The notes under the pieces: generated by a model
Told to the model about the DNA's origin: nothing
The model's database searches: none
Seen by the model: only the letters and a program-made list of their open reading frames with translations
Made by a program: the position numbers and the translations under genes
Source: Eutrophovita sp913057845
GTDB taxonomy: Bacteria > Pseudomonadota > Gammaproteobacteria > Burkholderiales > Eutrophovitaceae
DNA: 64,000 bases
Direction of reading: 5' to 3'
Assembly: GCA_963925895.1 (NCBI GenBank)
Contig: CAWUVH010000007.1
Coordinates: forward strand, 62,001 to 126,000
In this document: positions 8,422 through 15,517 of the stretch, one piece after another
Layout: each line of letters begins with the position of its first letter
Numbering within the stretch: position 1 is the stretch's first letter

Positions 8422-9621
8422 TTAGTGTTGGGATATTTTGACACCAAGTTGTTCCGGCGGTGTATTTTTTAGGAATTCTTTAATGCCTTGCAGGATGGCT
8501 AGGGCCAAACGGTCTTGATACTCAGCCGTCTTTAGTTGCTTCTCTTCCTGACTGTTACTTAAGAATGCAGTTTCGACCAAGATTGAACACACATCGATCG
8601 ATTTCAGTACAGCAAAATTCGCTTTTTCAACTTTCTTTTTATGTAGGTTGTTAACTTTCCCCAGGTGTCGAAGTACACCTGTGCCGAGTTGTTCGCTGAG
8701 ATACCGTGTGACGTTCTGGGATAAGTCCAATATTGTTTTTTGCGTGTCTTTGTCTCGATTGTCTATGTCTGGATCAAACAAAAGATCCATTTCATTCTCT
8801 TTCTCTGCTATGAGCTTGGCGTAACGAGAGCTTGCGACCTCATCTTTACGTGGAAGTATAAATACTGAAGACCCGCTGGCCTTTCGGTTTTCTGCGGCAT
8901 CGGCATGAATGGAAATGAAAATAGTCGGTTGATATTTCCTAATTTTTTTGATTCGGTCAGAAAGTTTGACGTAGACGTCATTATTACGAGTCAGGACAGC
9001 TTGCATATTTTTTTCTTTATCGATGAGTTTTTTTAATCTCCTAGCAATAGACAGGTTAACGCTTTTTTCTGTTGTTCCTTTGCGGCCTACCGCCCCGGGA
9101 TCTTTGCCGCCATGCCCTGCATCAATGGCAATTACATACTTTTCTTTTTCCCAAATTTTATTTTTGGTTTGAGTAGCTTCAGCTTGATAGAAGTTATCTA
9201 TAAGGTCTGGTATTTCACTTTGTGAGGCGATTATTTTAATGCCTTTATTATCTCCGCTGATGCGGGTATTCGTACCTCGCGTGAATTGAAAAACGATGCG
9301 AACGATGTCGGGTTTGTTTTTTGCGATCACAGCTTTTGTTATAAGCCCTGTCTGTTTGTTGATGGCATCTATGAGTGCAATTAGTTTTTTGTCAATGTCT
9401 TTGACCTCCATGTCGAAATAGATCCGATAAGGATTTTGAAGCTGGTCGTGCTTGTAATTGGTTCTTTGTGAGAATGTGATTTCAATCAGGGATTTATTTT
9501 TTATGACTTGATAGTTGGTGGACTCGACGTAATTGCCTGACTCGTCTGCCGATAGTGTCGTGCTAATAAGTGTGTTGCATAGCAAGATTGATGCCAGCAG
9601 TTGTAATAACGTGTGACGCAT
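8422..9621 (-). CDS. amiC: N-acetylmuramoyl-L-alanine amidase (AMIN + Amidase_3)
   Basis: Periplasmic zinc amidase that cleaves the peptide stem from murein during cell separation; 399 residues. A signal peptide (MRHTLLQLLASILLCNTLIS) precedes an N-terminal AMIN-type septal targeting domain (about 30-145). The Amidase_3 catalytic domain follows, with IAIDAGHGGKDPGAVG, EKSVNLSIARRL, ISIHADAAEN and the closing catalytic ILVETAFLSN. The ATG at 9621 overlaps the tsaE stop by one base (TGATG), a clear coupling signal, so the longer frame to 9642 is not used. The tsaE-amidase pairing is common in proteobacteria. AmiA, AmiB or AmiC assignment is not certain from sequence alone. Confidence 0.92.
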   Translation of the reverse strand: MRHTLLQLLASILLCNTLISTTLSADESGNYVESTNYQVIKNKSLIEITFSQRTNYKHDQLQNPYRIYFDMEVKDIDKKLIALIDAINKQTGLITKAVIAKNKPDIVRIVFQFTRGTNTRISGDNKGIKIIASQSEIPDLIDNFYQAEATQTKNKIWEKEKYVIAIDAGHGGKDPGAVGRKGTTEKSVNLSIARRLKKLIDKEKNMQAVLTRNNDVYVKLSDRIKKIRKYQPTIFISIHADAAENRKASGSSVFILPRKDEVASSRYAKLIAEKENEMDLLFDPDIDNRDKDTQKTILDLSQNVTRYLSEQLGTGVLRHLGKVNNLHKKKVEKANFAVLKSIDVCSILVETAFLSNSQEEKQLKTAEYQDRLALAILQGIKEFLKNTPPEQLGVKISQH

Positions 9622-10073
9622 CACTGAAGCCCCTCCAAGCACTGTTTCCCAAGTTCGCTCGCTGCTGTTACAGAAATATCTCTGGAATCTGTGTTAAAGA
9701 TAATCGATATCGTAATGTCAGGGACGCGCAGAACGCTTTCCGCATTCTCTGGCCATTCGACAAGGCATATGTTTGTATTGATAAAGACCTCTCTAAAACC
9801 CGCCTCAATGACTTCCATTGGATTTGTGATGCGATAAAAGTCAAAGTGATAGATTGTTGAGGACTCTAAGCTGTAAATTTCCACGAGCGGATATGTTGGA
9901 CTTTTCACGTGACCCGTATGGCCCAATCCGCTCAAAATTCCTCGACAAAGACAGGTTTTCCCAGCGCCTAAGGTCCCCTTAAGGGCGATAAACACGCCTG
10001 GTCTTAGGTTTTTGGCGATTTCTTTACCAAACAATACAGTCTCGTTTTCGCTATAAAGTGTTTGAGTGATCAT
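9621..10073 (-). CDS. tsaE: tRNA threonylcarbamoyladenosine biosynthesis ATPase TsaE
   Basis: ATPase partner of TsaB-TsaD in making t6A37 of ANN-decoding tRNAs; 150 residues. The Walker A motif is KGTLGAGKTCLCRG (about 33-46), followed by the family segments VKSPTYPLVEIY, IYHFDFYRI and NICLVEWPENAE, in the usual order. It starts three bases after the LysR stop and ends overlapping the amidase start, so the four minus-strand genes from 10976 to 7811 look like one transcript. TsaB and TsaD are not in the window. Confidence 0.95.
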   Translation of the reverse strand: MITQTLYSENETVLFGKEIAKNLRPGVFIALKGTLGAGKTCLCRGILSGLGHTGHVKSPTYPLVEIYSLESSTIYHFDFYRITNPMEVIEAGFREVFINTNICLVEWPENAESVLRVPDITISIIFNTDSRDISVTAASELGKQCLEGLQ

Positions 10074-10076
10074 GTG

Positions 10077-10976
10077 TCAGTCTTTTACGTATGTTTTCAT
10101 GGAATTTCTCGTGACTTCTAAAAATCTATTAAGACTTGGTAGTTGGTTCGATTCCTTCCAGGCTAAGTGAATCTCAATTGTGGGCGTGACTTCTTTAATA
10201 GCTTTATAGACAACTCCAGTTCTCTGAAGGTTCTGTATCGATTCGGGTATTAGAGAAACTCCCATTTCGGCCGATACTAAGCTGACAATTGTTTGCATCT
10301 GGATCGCCTCTTGGGCGATACGAGGCCGAACCTCGAATTTTTCACAAAATCTAATGATGCTGTCATAAAGCCCAGGCGCGTGTTGTCTTGGTGTCATGAT
10401 AAAGGGGGAAGCTGCTAATGATTTAATCGAGATGGCGTTTTTCGTTTTTGCCTGAGGATGATTGGCTGGTAGTACAGCAATCAGTCTTTCTTTAGCAATT
10501 AGGAATGATGCGATCCCTTCGGTGTTTACCGGGGATAAAAGAAACCCAATATCGATTACACCGCTGGCCAGATCTGCAAGTTGAGTATCGGTGGTGGCCT
10601 CTCGTAAGCCTAGAGATACAGATGGGTATTTTTTTTGAAATTCACGAAGAACATGGGGGAGCACATTGTAGTCGGCGACACTTATAAAGCCTATTGTTAA
10701 GTTACCGCTTTCTCCTCGACCGGCTTGCTGTGCTGAGGTTTTAGCTCGATTGACGCGAGAGATTATATCTTTGGCTTCGTCAAGGAAGGCGCTCCCTGCT
10801 TGAGTGAGTGATACGCTCCTTTTGGTTCGATAGAGAAGCTCTACGCCAACCTCTCGTTCCAGATCGCGGATTTGCATCGACAGCGGAGGTTGAGATATGT
10901 TTAATTTGGATGCCGCACGCCCAAAGTGTAGTTCGCTAGCTACTGTAACAAAATATCTAAGATGTCTGAGCTCCAT
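10077..10976 (-). CDS. LysR-family transcriptional regulator, divergent from ilvD
   Basis: 299 residues. The N-terminal winged helix (ELRHLRYFVTVASELHFGRAA; then ISQPPLSMQIRDLE) is typical of the CatR/BenM/IlvY-like branch. An effector-binding domain of two lobes follows (about 90-290). It is transcribed away from ilvD across a 225-bp region with two inverted repeats, so ilvD is the natural candidate target and autoregulation is likely; this is inference from layout. It also appears to lead the tsaE-amidase transcript, an odd pairing of a regulator with housekeeping genes. The effector is unknown. Confidence 0.9.
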   Translation of the reverse strand: MELRHLRYFVTVASELHFGRAASKLNISQPPLSMQIRDLEREVGVELLYRTKRSVSLTQAGSAFLDEAKDIISRVNRAKTSAQQAGRGESGNLTIGFISVADYNVLPHVLREFQKKYPSVSLGLREATTDTQLADLASGVIDIGFLLSPVNTEGIASFLIAKERLIAVLPANHPQAKTKNAISIKSLAASPFIMTPRQHAPGLYDSIIRFCEKFEVRPRIAQEAIQMQTIVSLVSAEMGVSLIPESIQNLQRTGVVYKAIKEVTPTIEIHLAWKESNQLPSLNRFLEVTRNSMKTYVKD

Positions 10977-10985
10977 TAATACATA

Positions 10986-11017
10986 TTATATATTAAAAGT
11001 ACATGTTTAATATATTA
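10986..11017. promoter_or_regulatory. Inverted repeat, possible LysR operator
   Basis: Two 12-base arms (10986-10997 and 11006-11017) are reverse complements with one mismatch and flank an 8-base spacer, AGTACATG. They sit 10 bp upstream of the LysR start codon. The arms are pure A/T and contain T-N11-A spacings expected of a LysR site. The position suits autorepression plus control of ilvD, but AT-rich repeats also arise by chance. Confidence 0.5.
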
Positions 11018-11124
11018 GACCATTCTATCGGGAGGATGGACAATTGGTAAATTATTTGCAACTTCGAGAGATTTTAAAAATAATAAGAGTACCCTTCAGG
11101 TGACAAAGCGTGTGGTTGATGAAA

Positions 11125-11137
11125 GTACTTTAAGTAC
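11125..11137. promoter_or_regulatory. Short palindrome upstream of ilvD
   Basis: GTACTT-T-AAGTAC is a perfect 6-bp inverted repeat around one central base, 65 bp before the ilvD start. It shares the AGTAC core with the spacer of the larger repeat at 10986-11017, and AGTAC occurs again near 11088. It may be a second regulator half-site set. No experimental support. Confidence 0.35.
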
Positions 11138-11201
11138 CTGAATTTCATTACACTTAGGTTCTTGATGGGTATTAATCTTAAATATGTAGGGGAGCATAAA
11201 A

Positions 11202-12887
11202 ATGGCTGATAATTGGCGTAGTAAATTGATCACTGGTGGCGATGTTAGAGCCCCCAATCGCGCAATGTTGAGAGCGGTGGATTTCGGGGATGATGATTTC
11301 CAAAAACCAATTGTTGGCGTTGCGAATGGACACTCAAACATGAATCCGTGTAATGCGGGCATCCAGCCTTTAGTTGATCGGGCGATGGATGCGATTCGCG
11401 AGGCTGGTGGTATGCCGCAAGTCTTCGGTGTCCCGACTGTCACTGATGGTATTGGAATGGGAACTGACGGTATGAAATATTCTTTGGTGTCTCGAGAAGT
11501 TATCGCAGATGCCATTGAGACTTCAGTCAATGGGCAAATGATGGATGGCGTTTTGGTCGTTGGGGCCTGTGATAAAAATATGCCCGGCGGCATGATGGCA
11601 ATCGCAAGAATGAATGTACCCGCTATTTATGTGTATGGAGGGACCATCAAGCCGGGTAATTGGAAGGGCGAGGATTTAACCATTGCAAGTGCTTATGAAG
11701 CGGTGGGCTCTTACAGTGCTGGGAAAATATCCAAAGAAGATTTCGTCGGTATAGAAAAAAATGCATGTCCTACGTTTGGAGCTTGTGGCGGCATGTTTAC
11801 CGCAAACACCATGTCGTCTTCCTTCGAGGCTCTGGGCATGAGTTTGATGGGCTCCTCAGTTATGGCTGCAGTTGATCCTGAAAAGGCAGATTCAGCTGGA
11901 GAATCTGGTCGAGTGCTGGCTAATGCGATTAAAAACAATATTCGCCCAAGGGACATCATTACGAAAAAGTCGATTGAAAACGTCGTGTCCTTGATTATGG
12001 CGACGGGTGGTTCCACAAACGCTGTTCTACATTATTTAGCGATTGCGTCTGCTGCCGATGTTGATTGGACTATCGACGATTTTGAGCGTATTCGTCAGAA
12101 AACCCCTGTTTTTTGTGATCTCAAGCCATCCGGAAAGTATGTTGGTGTCGATCTGCATAAAGCGGGTGGTGTGCCTCAGGTACTGAAAATGCTTCTGGTA
12201 AATGGACTGCTCCATGGAGACTGTATGACAATCACGGGTCGAACCATCGCGGAGGAATTGGAGCATGTTCCAAGTGAGCCGTCTTCTGATCAGGATGTGA
12301 TAAGACCATTTGATAAGCCGTTATACAAGCAGGGTCATTTGGCTGTCCTCAAGGGTAATCTTGCTACGGAGGGGTGTGTTGCGAAAATCACAGGTCTCAA
12401 GAATCCTGTGATCACAGGCCCTGCTCGAGTCTTTGATTCCGAGAAGGAGACTATGGCAGCTATTATGGGTGGCAAGATTAAAGCTGGCGATGTGGTAGTC
12501 ATTCGCTATGAAGGTCCAAAAGGGGGACCAGGGATGCAAGAGATGCTCGCGCCAACTTCAGCATTAATTGGTGCGGGATTGGGTGAGTCCGTTGGGCTTT
12601 TGACGGATGGGCGTTTCTCAGGAGCCACCTGGGGGATGGTAGTCGGTCATGTCGCGCCTGAAGCGTTTGTAGGTGGGACCATAGCCTTAGTCGAAGAGGG
12701 TGATGAGATAACTATCGATGCGCGTAAATTGGTGATTGAGGTTAATGTTTCTGACGAAGAGTTAGCGAAGCGTAGGGCTAATTGGAAACAGCCTGAGCCA
12801 CGATTTAAGCGTGGATTGCTAGCGAAATATGCTTACTTAGTGTCGACTGCATCAAAGGGTGCTGTTACTGATAACTTTGATCAGTAA
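11202..12887 (+). CDS. ilvD: Dihydroxy-acid dehydratase
   Basis: Dehydrates 2,3-dihydroxy-isovalerate and 2,3-dihydroxy-3-methylvalerate in valine, leucine and isoleucine synthesis; 561 residues, the length of the shorter IlvD class. The cluster-ligand segments are visible: GACDKNMPGGMMAIARMN and CPTFGACGGMFTANTMSSS. The C-terminal half has GGPGMQEMLAPTSA and LTDGRFSGATWGMVVGH. A ribosome site (TAGGGGAGC) precedes ATG 11202. It is monocistronic, with a strong terminator right after the stop, and divergent from a LysR gene. The distant ilvE (54556-55476) acts at the end of the same pathway. Confidence 0.96.
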   Translation: MADNWRSKLITGGDVRAPNRAMLRAVDFGDDDFQKPIVGVANGHSNMNPCNAGIQPLVDRAMDAIREAGGMPQVFGVPTVTDGIGMGTDGMKYSLVSREVIADAIETSVNGQMMDGVLVVGACDKNMPGGMMAIARMNVPAIYVYGGTIKPGNWKGEDLTIASAYEAVGSYSAGKISKEDFVGIEKNACPTFGACGGMFTANTMSSSFEALGMSLMGSSVMAAVDPEKADSAGESGRVLANAIKNNIRPRDIITKKSIENVVSLIMATGGSTNAVLHYLAIASAADVDWTIDDFERIRQKTPVFCDLKPSGKYVGVDLHKAGGVPQVLKMLLVNGLLHGDCMTITGRTIAEELEHVPSEPSSDQDVIRPFDKPLYKQGHLAVLKGNLATEGCVAKITGLKNPVITGPARVFDSEKETMAAIMGGKIKAGDVVVIRYEGPKGGPGMQEMLAPTSALIGAGLGESVGLLTDGRFSGATWGMVVGHVAPEAFVGGTIALVEEGDEITIDARKLVIEVNVSDEELAKRRANWKQPEPRFKRGLLAKYAYLVSTASKGAVTDNFDQ

Positions 12888-12893
12888 CTATTA

Positions 12894-12941
12894 ATTGGCG
12901 TAAAAAAACCACCTCTTTGTAGGTGGTTTTTTTACGCCAAT
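12894..12941. terminator. Perfect bidirectional terminator between ilvD and the YdcH-like gene
   Basis: A 21-bp perfect inverted repeat (12894-12914 with 12921-12941) encloses a 6-base loop, CTTTGT. Each arm contains a run of seven A or seven T, so a Rho-independent hairpin with U-tract can form in either direction. It ends both ilvD (plus) and the small gene on the minus strand. The TAA of the minus-strand gene lies inside the right arm. Confidence 0.9.
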
Positions 12942-13144
12942 ATGTCTGGAATCTGTATCTTTTGAAGTTGGGTGATCTGGTCTTTTAGTAGCAGTTTACG
13001 TTTCTTTAGCCTGCGTATTTTTAATTCGTTGGAGGAGGCAGATGCGTTAAGTGCCGAGACCACCTCATCGAGATCGCGATGTTCTTCGGTAAGCGCAGCG
13101 ATGCGATTTTTTATTACTGAAGATGAGTTGAATATGTCTGCCAT
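12932..13144 (-). CDS. YdcH family small protein (DUF465)
   Basis: 70 residues, almost wholly alpha-helical and charged. EEHRDLDEVVSALN and the basic KIRRLKKRKLLLKDQI segment match the YdcH/DUF465 pattern (E-H-x-L-D ... L-K-[KR]-x-K-L-x-L-K-D-x-I). The biochemical role of the family is unknown; the heptad-like leucines suggest a short coiled coil. The last codons and stop lie within the bidirectional terminator at 12894-12941. It starts 13 bp after the RraA-like gene's stop, so the two may be cotranscribed. Confidence 0.85.
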   Translation of the reverse strand: MADIFNSSSVIKNRIAALTEEHRDLDEVVSALNASASSNELKIRRLKKRKLLLKDQITQLQKIQIPDILA

Positions 13145-13157
13145 GTGGGCTTAGGAA

Positions 13158-13886
13158 TCAGTAGCGTTTGTAGATCTCAATTGCTTTTAAAATCGATTTT
13201 TCGCGTTTAATAATAGGCATCATTTTTGATTCTTTTTGGTCGTATTCAGCGAGTAGCTTGAGGACCGCTTCTGCTGCGTCGTGCGGGATAACAACTACAC
13301 CGTCAGGGTCGCCCACAATAAAATCATCTGGATTTACCAGTACTCCTCCGCACATCACTGCAATTTGTTTCGCAACAGGGATCATGCGTCCAACCGAGGT
13401 GGCGGGACTCACTCGTCTCGTAAAGACTGGAAATTGGATAGCTCTAATGGCGGTAATATCCCTCGCGGCGCCATCAATGACGATACCTTCTAGTTCCCGA
13501 ATTTGTGCGGTCGTTGCCATTAAGTTTCCAATTGCGGCAACGTTCAGCCCGTCTTCCATGACGTAGACTAATATGCTCCCGGGCTCCGCTGTGTCTAGAA
13601 TTTGCAAATGATAAGGCGGATACTCGCGATTATCCGTTTTGAGGCCGCGCGTCATGAGAGCGGTGACTGCCTTACCCACGATCTTGACATCAAATAGAGG
13701 TTTCATATCCGCACTCATCCAGCCACGATGTCCTGTAACGGTTTCGACTGCGTCTGCGATGTTGCCGGTGCTGTTTTCTGGGCTTCTCAGTTGAGCAATG
13801 ATTTCTTTATCCGTGAGGGCAAGCGTCGGTGTGGCGTGTATTAGTAAACAGCTCAAAACTATTGATAAAACGCGACCTAGAGTCAA
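13158..13886 (-). CDS. RraA-like protein with an N-terminal signal peptide
   Basis: 242 residues of the RraA / HMG-CHA aldolase fold, a family normally cytoplasmic (inhibition of RNase E, or retro-aldol cleavage of 4-hydroxy-4-methyl-2-oxoglutarate). The central motif EGIVIDGAARDITAI keeps the conserved G-x-x-RD, and GNLMATTAQIRELEG precedes it. DDFIVGDPDGVVVIPHDAAEAVL closes the domain. What is odd is the N-terminus MTLGRVLSIVLSCLLIHATP, a good Sec signal with probable cleavage near TLALT-D, which predicts export. No internal start would remove it without cutting into the domain. Substrate unknown; a secreted aldolase or decarboxylase is one possibility. Confidence 0.8.
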   Translation of the reverse strand: MTLGRVLSIVLSCLLIHATPTLALTDKEIIAQLRSPENSTGNIADAVETVTGHRGWMSADMKPLFDVKIVGKAVTALMTRGLKTDNREYPPYHLQILDTAEPGSILVYVMEDGLNVAAIGNLMATTAQIRELEGIVIDGAARDITAIRAIQFPVFTRRVSPATSVGRMIPVAKQIAVMCGGVLVNPDDFIVGDPDGVVVIPHDAAEAVLKLLAEYDQKESKMMPIIKREKSILKAIEIYKRY

Positions 13887-13980
13887 GTCATTACTCCCTA
13901 AAAGTGTTTAATTCAAAGTCTCTCGTAGAGGTGTCAAGGATACAGAAAAATTGCTCATCCTGTTCAGCTTGATATTTAGG

Positions 13981-14010
13981 CAAAAAAAGCCCCCCAGGGG
14001 GAGGGGGGCT
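13981..14010 (-). terminator. Rho-independent terminator of the distal small RNA
   Basis: On the minus strand an 8-bp perfect G/C stem (14010-14003 with 13995-13988) around a 7-base loop is followed by seven T (13988-13982). It is a textbook terminator in this direction only; the plus strand has no T-run after the stem. Confidence 0.85.
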
Positions 14011-14088
14011 GAGGGAATTACTCTTTAGGGAGGAGGTAATTAAAGAGAACTCAAGCTAGGGCACGTAAAACATTGCTCGCTAACCATG
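13981..14088 (-). ncRNA. Candidate small RNA with exact CCUCCUCCC loop (distal copy)
   Basis: No protein gene fits here. Read on the minus strand, a hairpin with a 7-bp stem (14047-14041 with 14027-14021, CTCTTTA/TAAAGAG) displays a 13-base loop containing CCTCCTCCC (14036-14028). A short linker and a strong terminator follow (14010-13981). A promoter at 14123-14095 predicts an RNA of about 108 bases. An unpaired CCUCC loop plus terminator is the layout of the CcsR/'cuckoo' small RNAs of alphaproteobacteria, which are thought to target ribosome-binding sites. The resemblance is in motif and structure; I cannot test homology. A second copy lies about 200 bases away. Confidence 0.75.
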
Positions 14089-14094
14089 AGATAG

Positions 14095-14123
14095 ATCATA
14101 TTTATATTCTTAAAGATTAACAA
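14095..14123 (-). promoter_or_regulatory. Predicted promoter of the distal small RNA
   Basis: On the minus strand TTGTTA (14123-14118), a 17-base spacer and TATGAT (14100-14095) form a good sigma-70 match. The expected start is near 14088, some 40 bases upstream of the CCUCCUCCC hairpin. Confidence 0.55.
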
Positions 14124-14226
14124 TACCAGTAAATTGAATATGATATATTCCAAAATATAACTGAGTAATTTTTATCCGGATTCTGTTAAGCTCAAATCGC
14201 CCCTTGATTTAATAATATTGCAGCAC

Positions 14227-14254
14227 AAAAAAAAAGCCCTCAGTTTTGAGGGCT
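14227..14254 (-). terminator. Rho-independent terminator of the proximal small RNA
   Basis: On the minus strand an 8-bp perfect stem (14254-14247 with 14242-14235, AGCCCTCA/TGAGGGCT) with a 4-base loop is followed by a run of T (14235-14227). The polarity is clear: the plus strand lacks a T-run after the stem. Confidence 0.88.
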
Positions 14255-14294
14255 TCTAAAAACTTCTTTCTCTAGGAGGAGATTAAAAAGAAGA
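14227..14294 (-). ncRNA. Candidate small RNA with anti-Shine-Dalgarno loop (proximal copy)
   Basis: Minus-strand element of about 68 bases built like the distal copy. A 7-bp stem (14293-14287 with 14269-14263, CTTCTTT/AAAGAAG) holds a 17-base apical region in which a small inner helix exposes CCTCCT (14279-14274). A 3-8-base linker and a terminator (14254-14227) follow. The promoter TTGACG-17-TACATT lies directly upstream, placing the 5' end at the base of the first hairpin. The exposed hexamer is complementary to a consensus ribosome-binding site, so translational repression of many mRNAs is the obvious hypothesis. No open frame of useful length exists on either strand. Confidence 0.78.
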
Positions 14295-14300
14295 GTTACA

Positions 14301-14329
14301 AATGTATTCTATTTGTTGCGATGCGTCAA
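14301..14329 (-). promoter_or_regulatory. Predicted promoter of the proximal small RNA
   Basis: On the minus strand TTGACG (14329-14324), exactly 17 bases, then TACATT (14306-14301). The predicted start (about 14294) coincides with the first base of the hairpin stem, which independently supports both the promoter and the RNA. Confidence 0.65.
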
Positions 14330-14360
14330 TATAATTTCATATATAATATATTCTTTTATA

Positions 14361-14391
14361 TTGACATATATATATAAATAAGCAATATTTA
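14361..14391 (+). promoter_or_regulatory. Possible promoter of the LysR gene at 14421
   Basis: A perfect TTGACA (14361-14366) is followed after 18-19 bases by weak TATTTA/ATATTT hexamers (14385-14391), in very AT-rich DNA. It faces away from the small-RNA promoter about 30 bp to the left, making a compact divergent control region. The 5' untranslated region would be short (about 25 bases). Confidence 0.45.
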
Positions 14392-14420
14392 TTCTTAATT
14401 ATAGATATATATGGTGAATT

Positions 14421-15386
14421 GTGGATAGATTTAAGTTAATGAATCTCTTTGTTCGTATTGTGGAGACGGGAAGTTTCTCTGCTGTTGCGAGGGAGTTAGA
14501 AATGCTCCAGCCGTCTGTCAGTAAGCATATGAATATGCTTGAACAAAGTCTCGGTGTTCGCCTACTCAATCGAACAACGCGTAAAATTTCACTGACTGAG
14601 GCTGGTAAAGAGTATTTTGAGCGTTGCCAGCGGATTATAGATGATGTCAATGAGCTTGAAACTGAGGTTTTGGGCTTAGTAAATAAACCGACCGGCACGC
14701 TTCGGATCACTAGTCCTGTTGCGTTCGGACAAATCTATATGTTGCCGCTCTTACTGGCATTTCGGAATCAAGTTGCTGAATTTGGTGTCGACCTCTCCTT
14801 CGATGATCGTTACGCCGATTTGGTTCAGGAGGGCTTTGATGTTGGGATTCGGTTTGGAGAACTTGAAGATTCTCAATTAATTGCCCGTCATGTTGGAAGT
14901 AGTGCTCGGGTTTGCGTTGCCTCCCCGTCCTACTTGTCAAAATATGGCGCACCAGGCGTACCCAATGATTTAAAAAATCATAACTGCATCACATACACGC
15001 ATCTTTTTTCTAGTGTTTGGCCATTACGAGATGCCAAAGGACTCCTTTCGATAAAAGTGGGTGGTAATTTTAGGGCAAATAGTGGGTATGCCATTCGTGA
15101 CGCTGTATTGAACGGAGTTGGTATAGCGTTAGTTCCAGCATTGCTCGTTAAGGAGCAGATTGAGAGTGGAACCGTAGTTCCACTTTTAAATGATTATGCT
15201 TCAGACCCTATCAAAATTTCCGCCGTTTATCCGTCTAATCGACTGATTCCGAGAAAGGTAAAACTCTTTGTTGATTTCATGAAAGAGGAGTTTTTAAAAA
15301 TTCCTTTGTTGCACCCTCTTGCGCCATTGAGGCCCGTTCCGAGATTGAGGTCTAGGCCTGCAGTCGTTGTTGACCCGAGTAAATAG
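14421..15386 (+). CDS. LysR-family transcriptional regulator (CrgA-like branch)
   Basis: 321 residues starting at GTG 14421; the ATG at 14411 is in another frame. The N-terminal HTH reads MNLFVRIVETGSFSAVAREL, then QPSVSKHMNMLEQSLGVRLL. RTTRKISLTEAGKEYFERC and the periplasmic-binding-like effector domain are typical of the branch including CrgA. The C-terminus is extended by a proline/arginine-rich tail (PLRPVPRLRSRP). The gene is divergent from two candidate small RNAs and from the exported RraA-like gene, all of which are possible targets. The target and effector are unknown. Confidence 0.9.
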   Translation: MDRFKLMNLFVRIVETGSFSAVARELEMLQPSVSKHMNMLEQSLGVRLLNRTTRKISLTEAGKEYFERCQRIIDDVNELETEVLGLVNKPTGTLRITSPVAFGQIYMLPLLLAFRNQVAEFGVDLSFDDRYADLVQEGFDVGIRFGELEDSQLIARHVGSSARVCVASPSYLSKYGAPGVPNDLKNHNCITYTHLFSSVWPLRDAKGLLSIKVGGNFRANSGYAIRDAVLNGVGIALVPALLVKEQIESGTVVPLLNDYASDPIKISAVYPSNRLIPRKVKLFVDFMKEEFLKIPLLHPLAPLRPVPRLRSRPAVVVDPSK

Positions 15387-15517
15387 CTTACTAAATGCGC
15401 AGTCTTGGAACTCGGTTAAACTGGCGACGCGTAAAGTTCCAATCGGTTGCCGATATAACGGCCGTGCCAAATTGACTATCGAATGCTTGAAAAAATACTT
15501 GAACGGTAAAAGGTTGT

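Noticed and set aside
11096..11593. 165-codon minus-strand frame overlapping the ilvD start
   Set aside because: It lies opposite conserved ilvD sequence and crosses the control region; no recognisable domain.
13981..14300. Plus-strand reading of the twin hairpin elements, with GGAGGAGG loops
   Set aside because: The terminator stems have their T-runs only on the minus strand and the good promoters are on the minus strand, so the plus reading was dropped.
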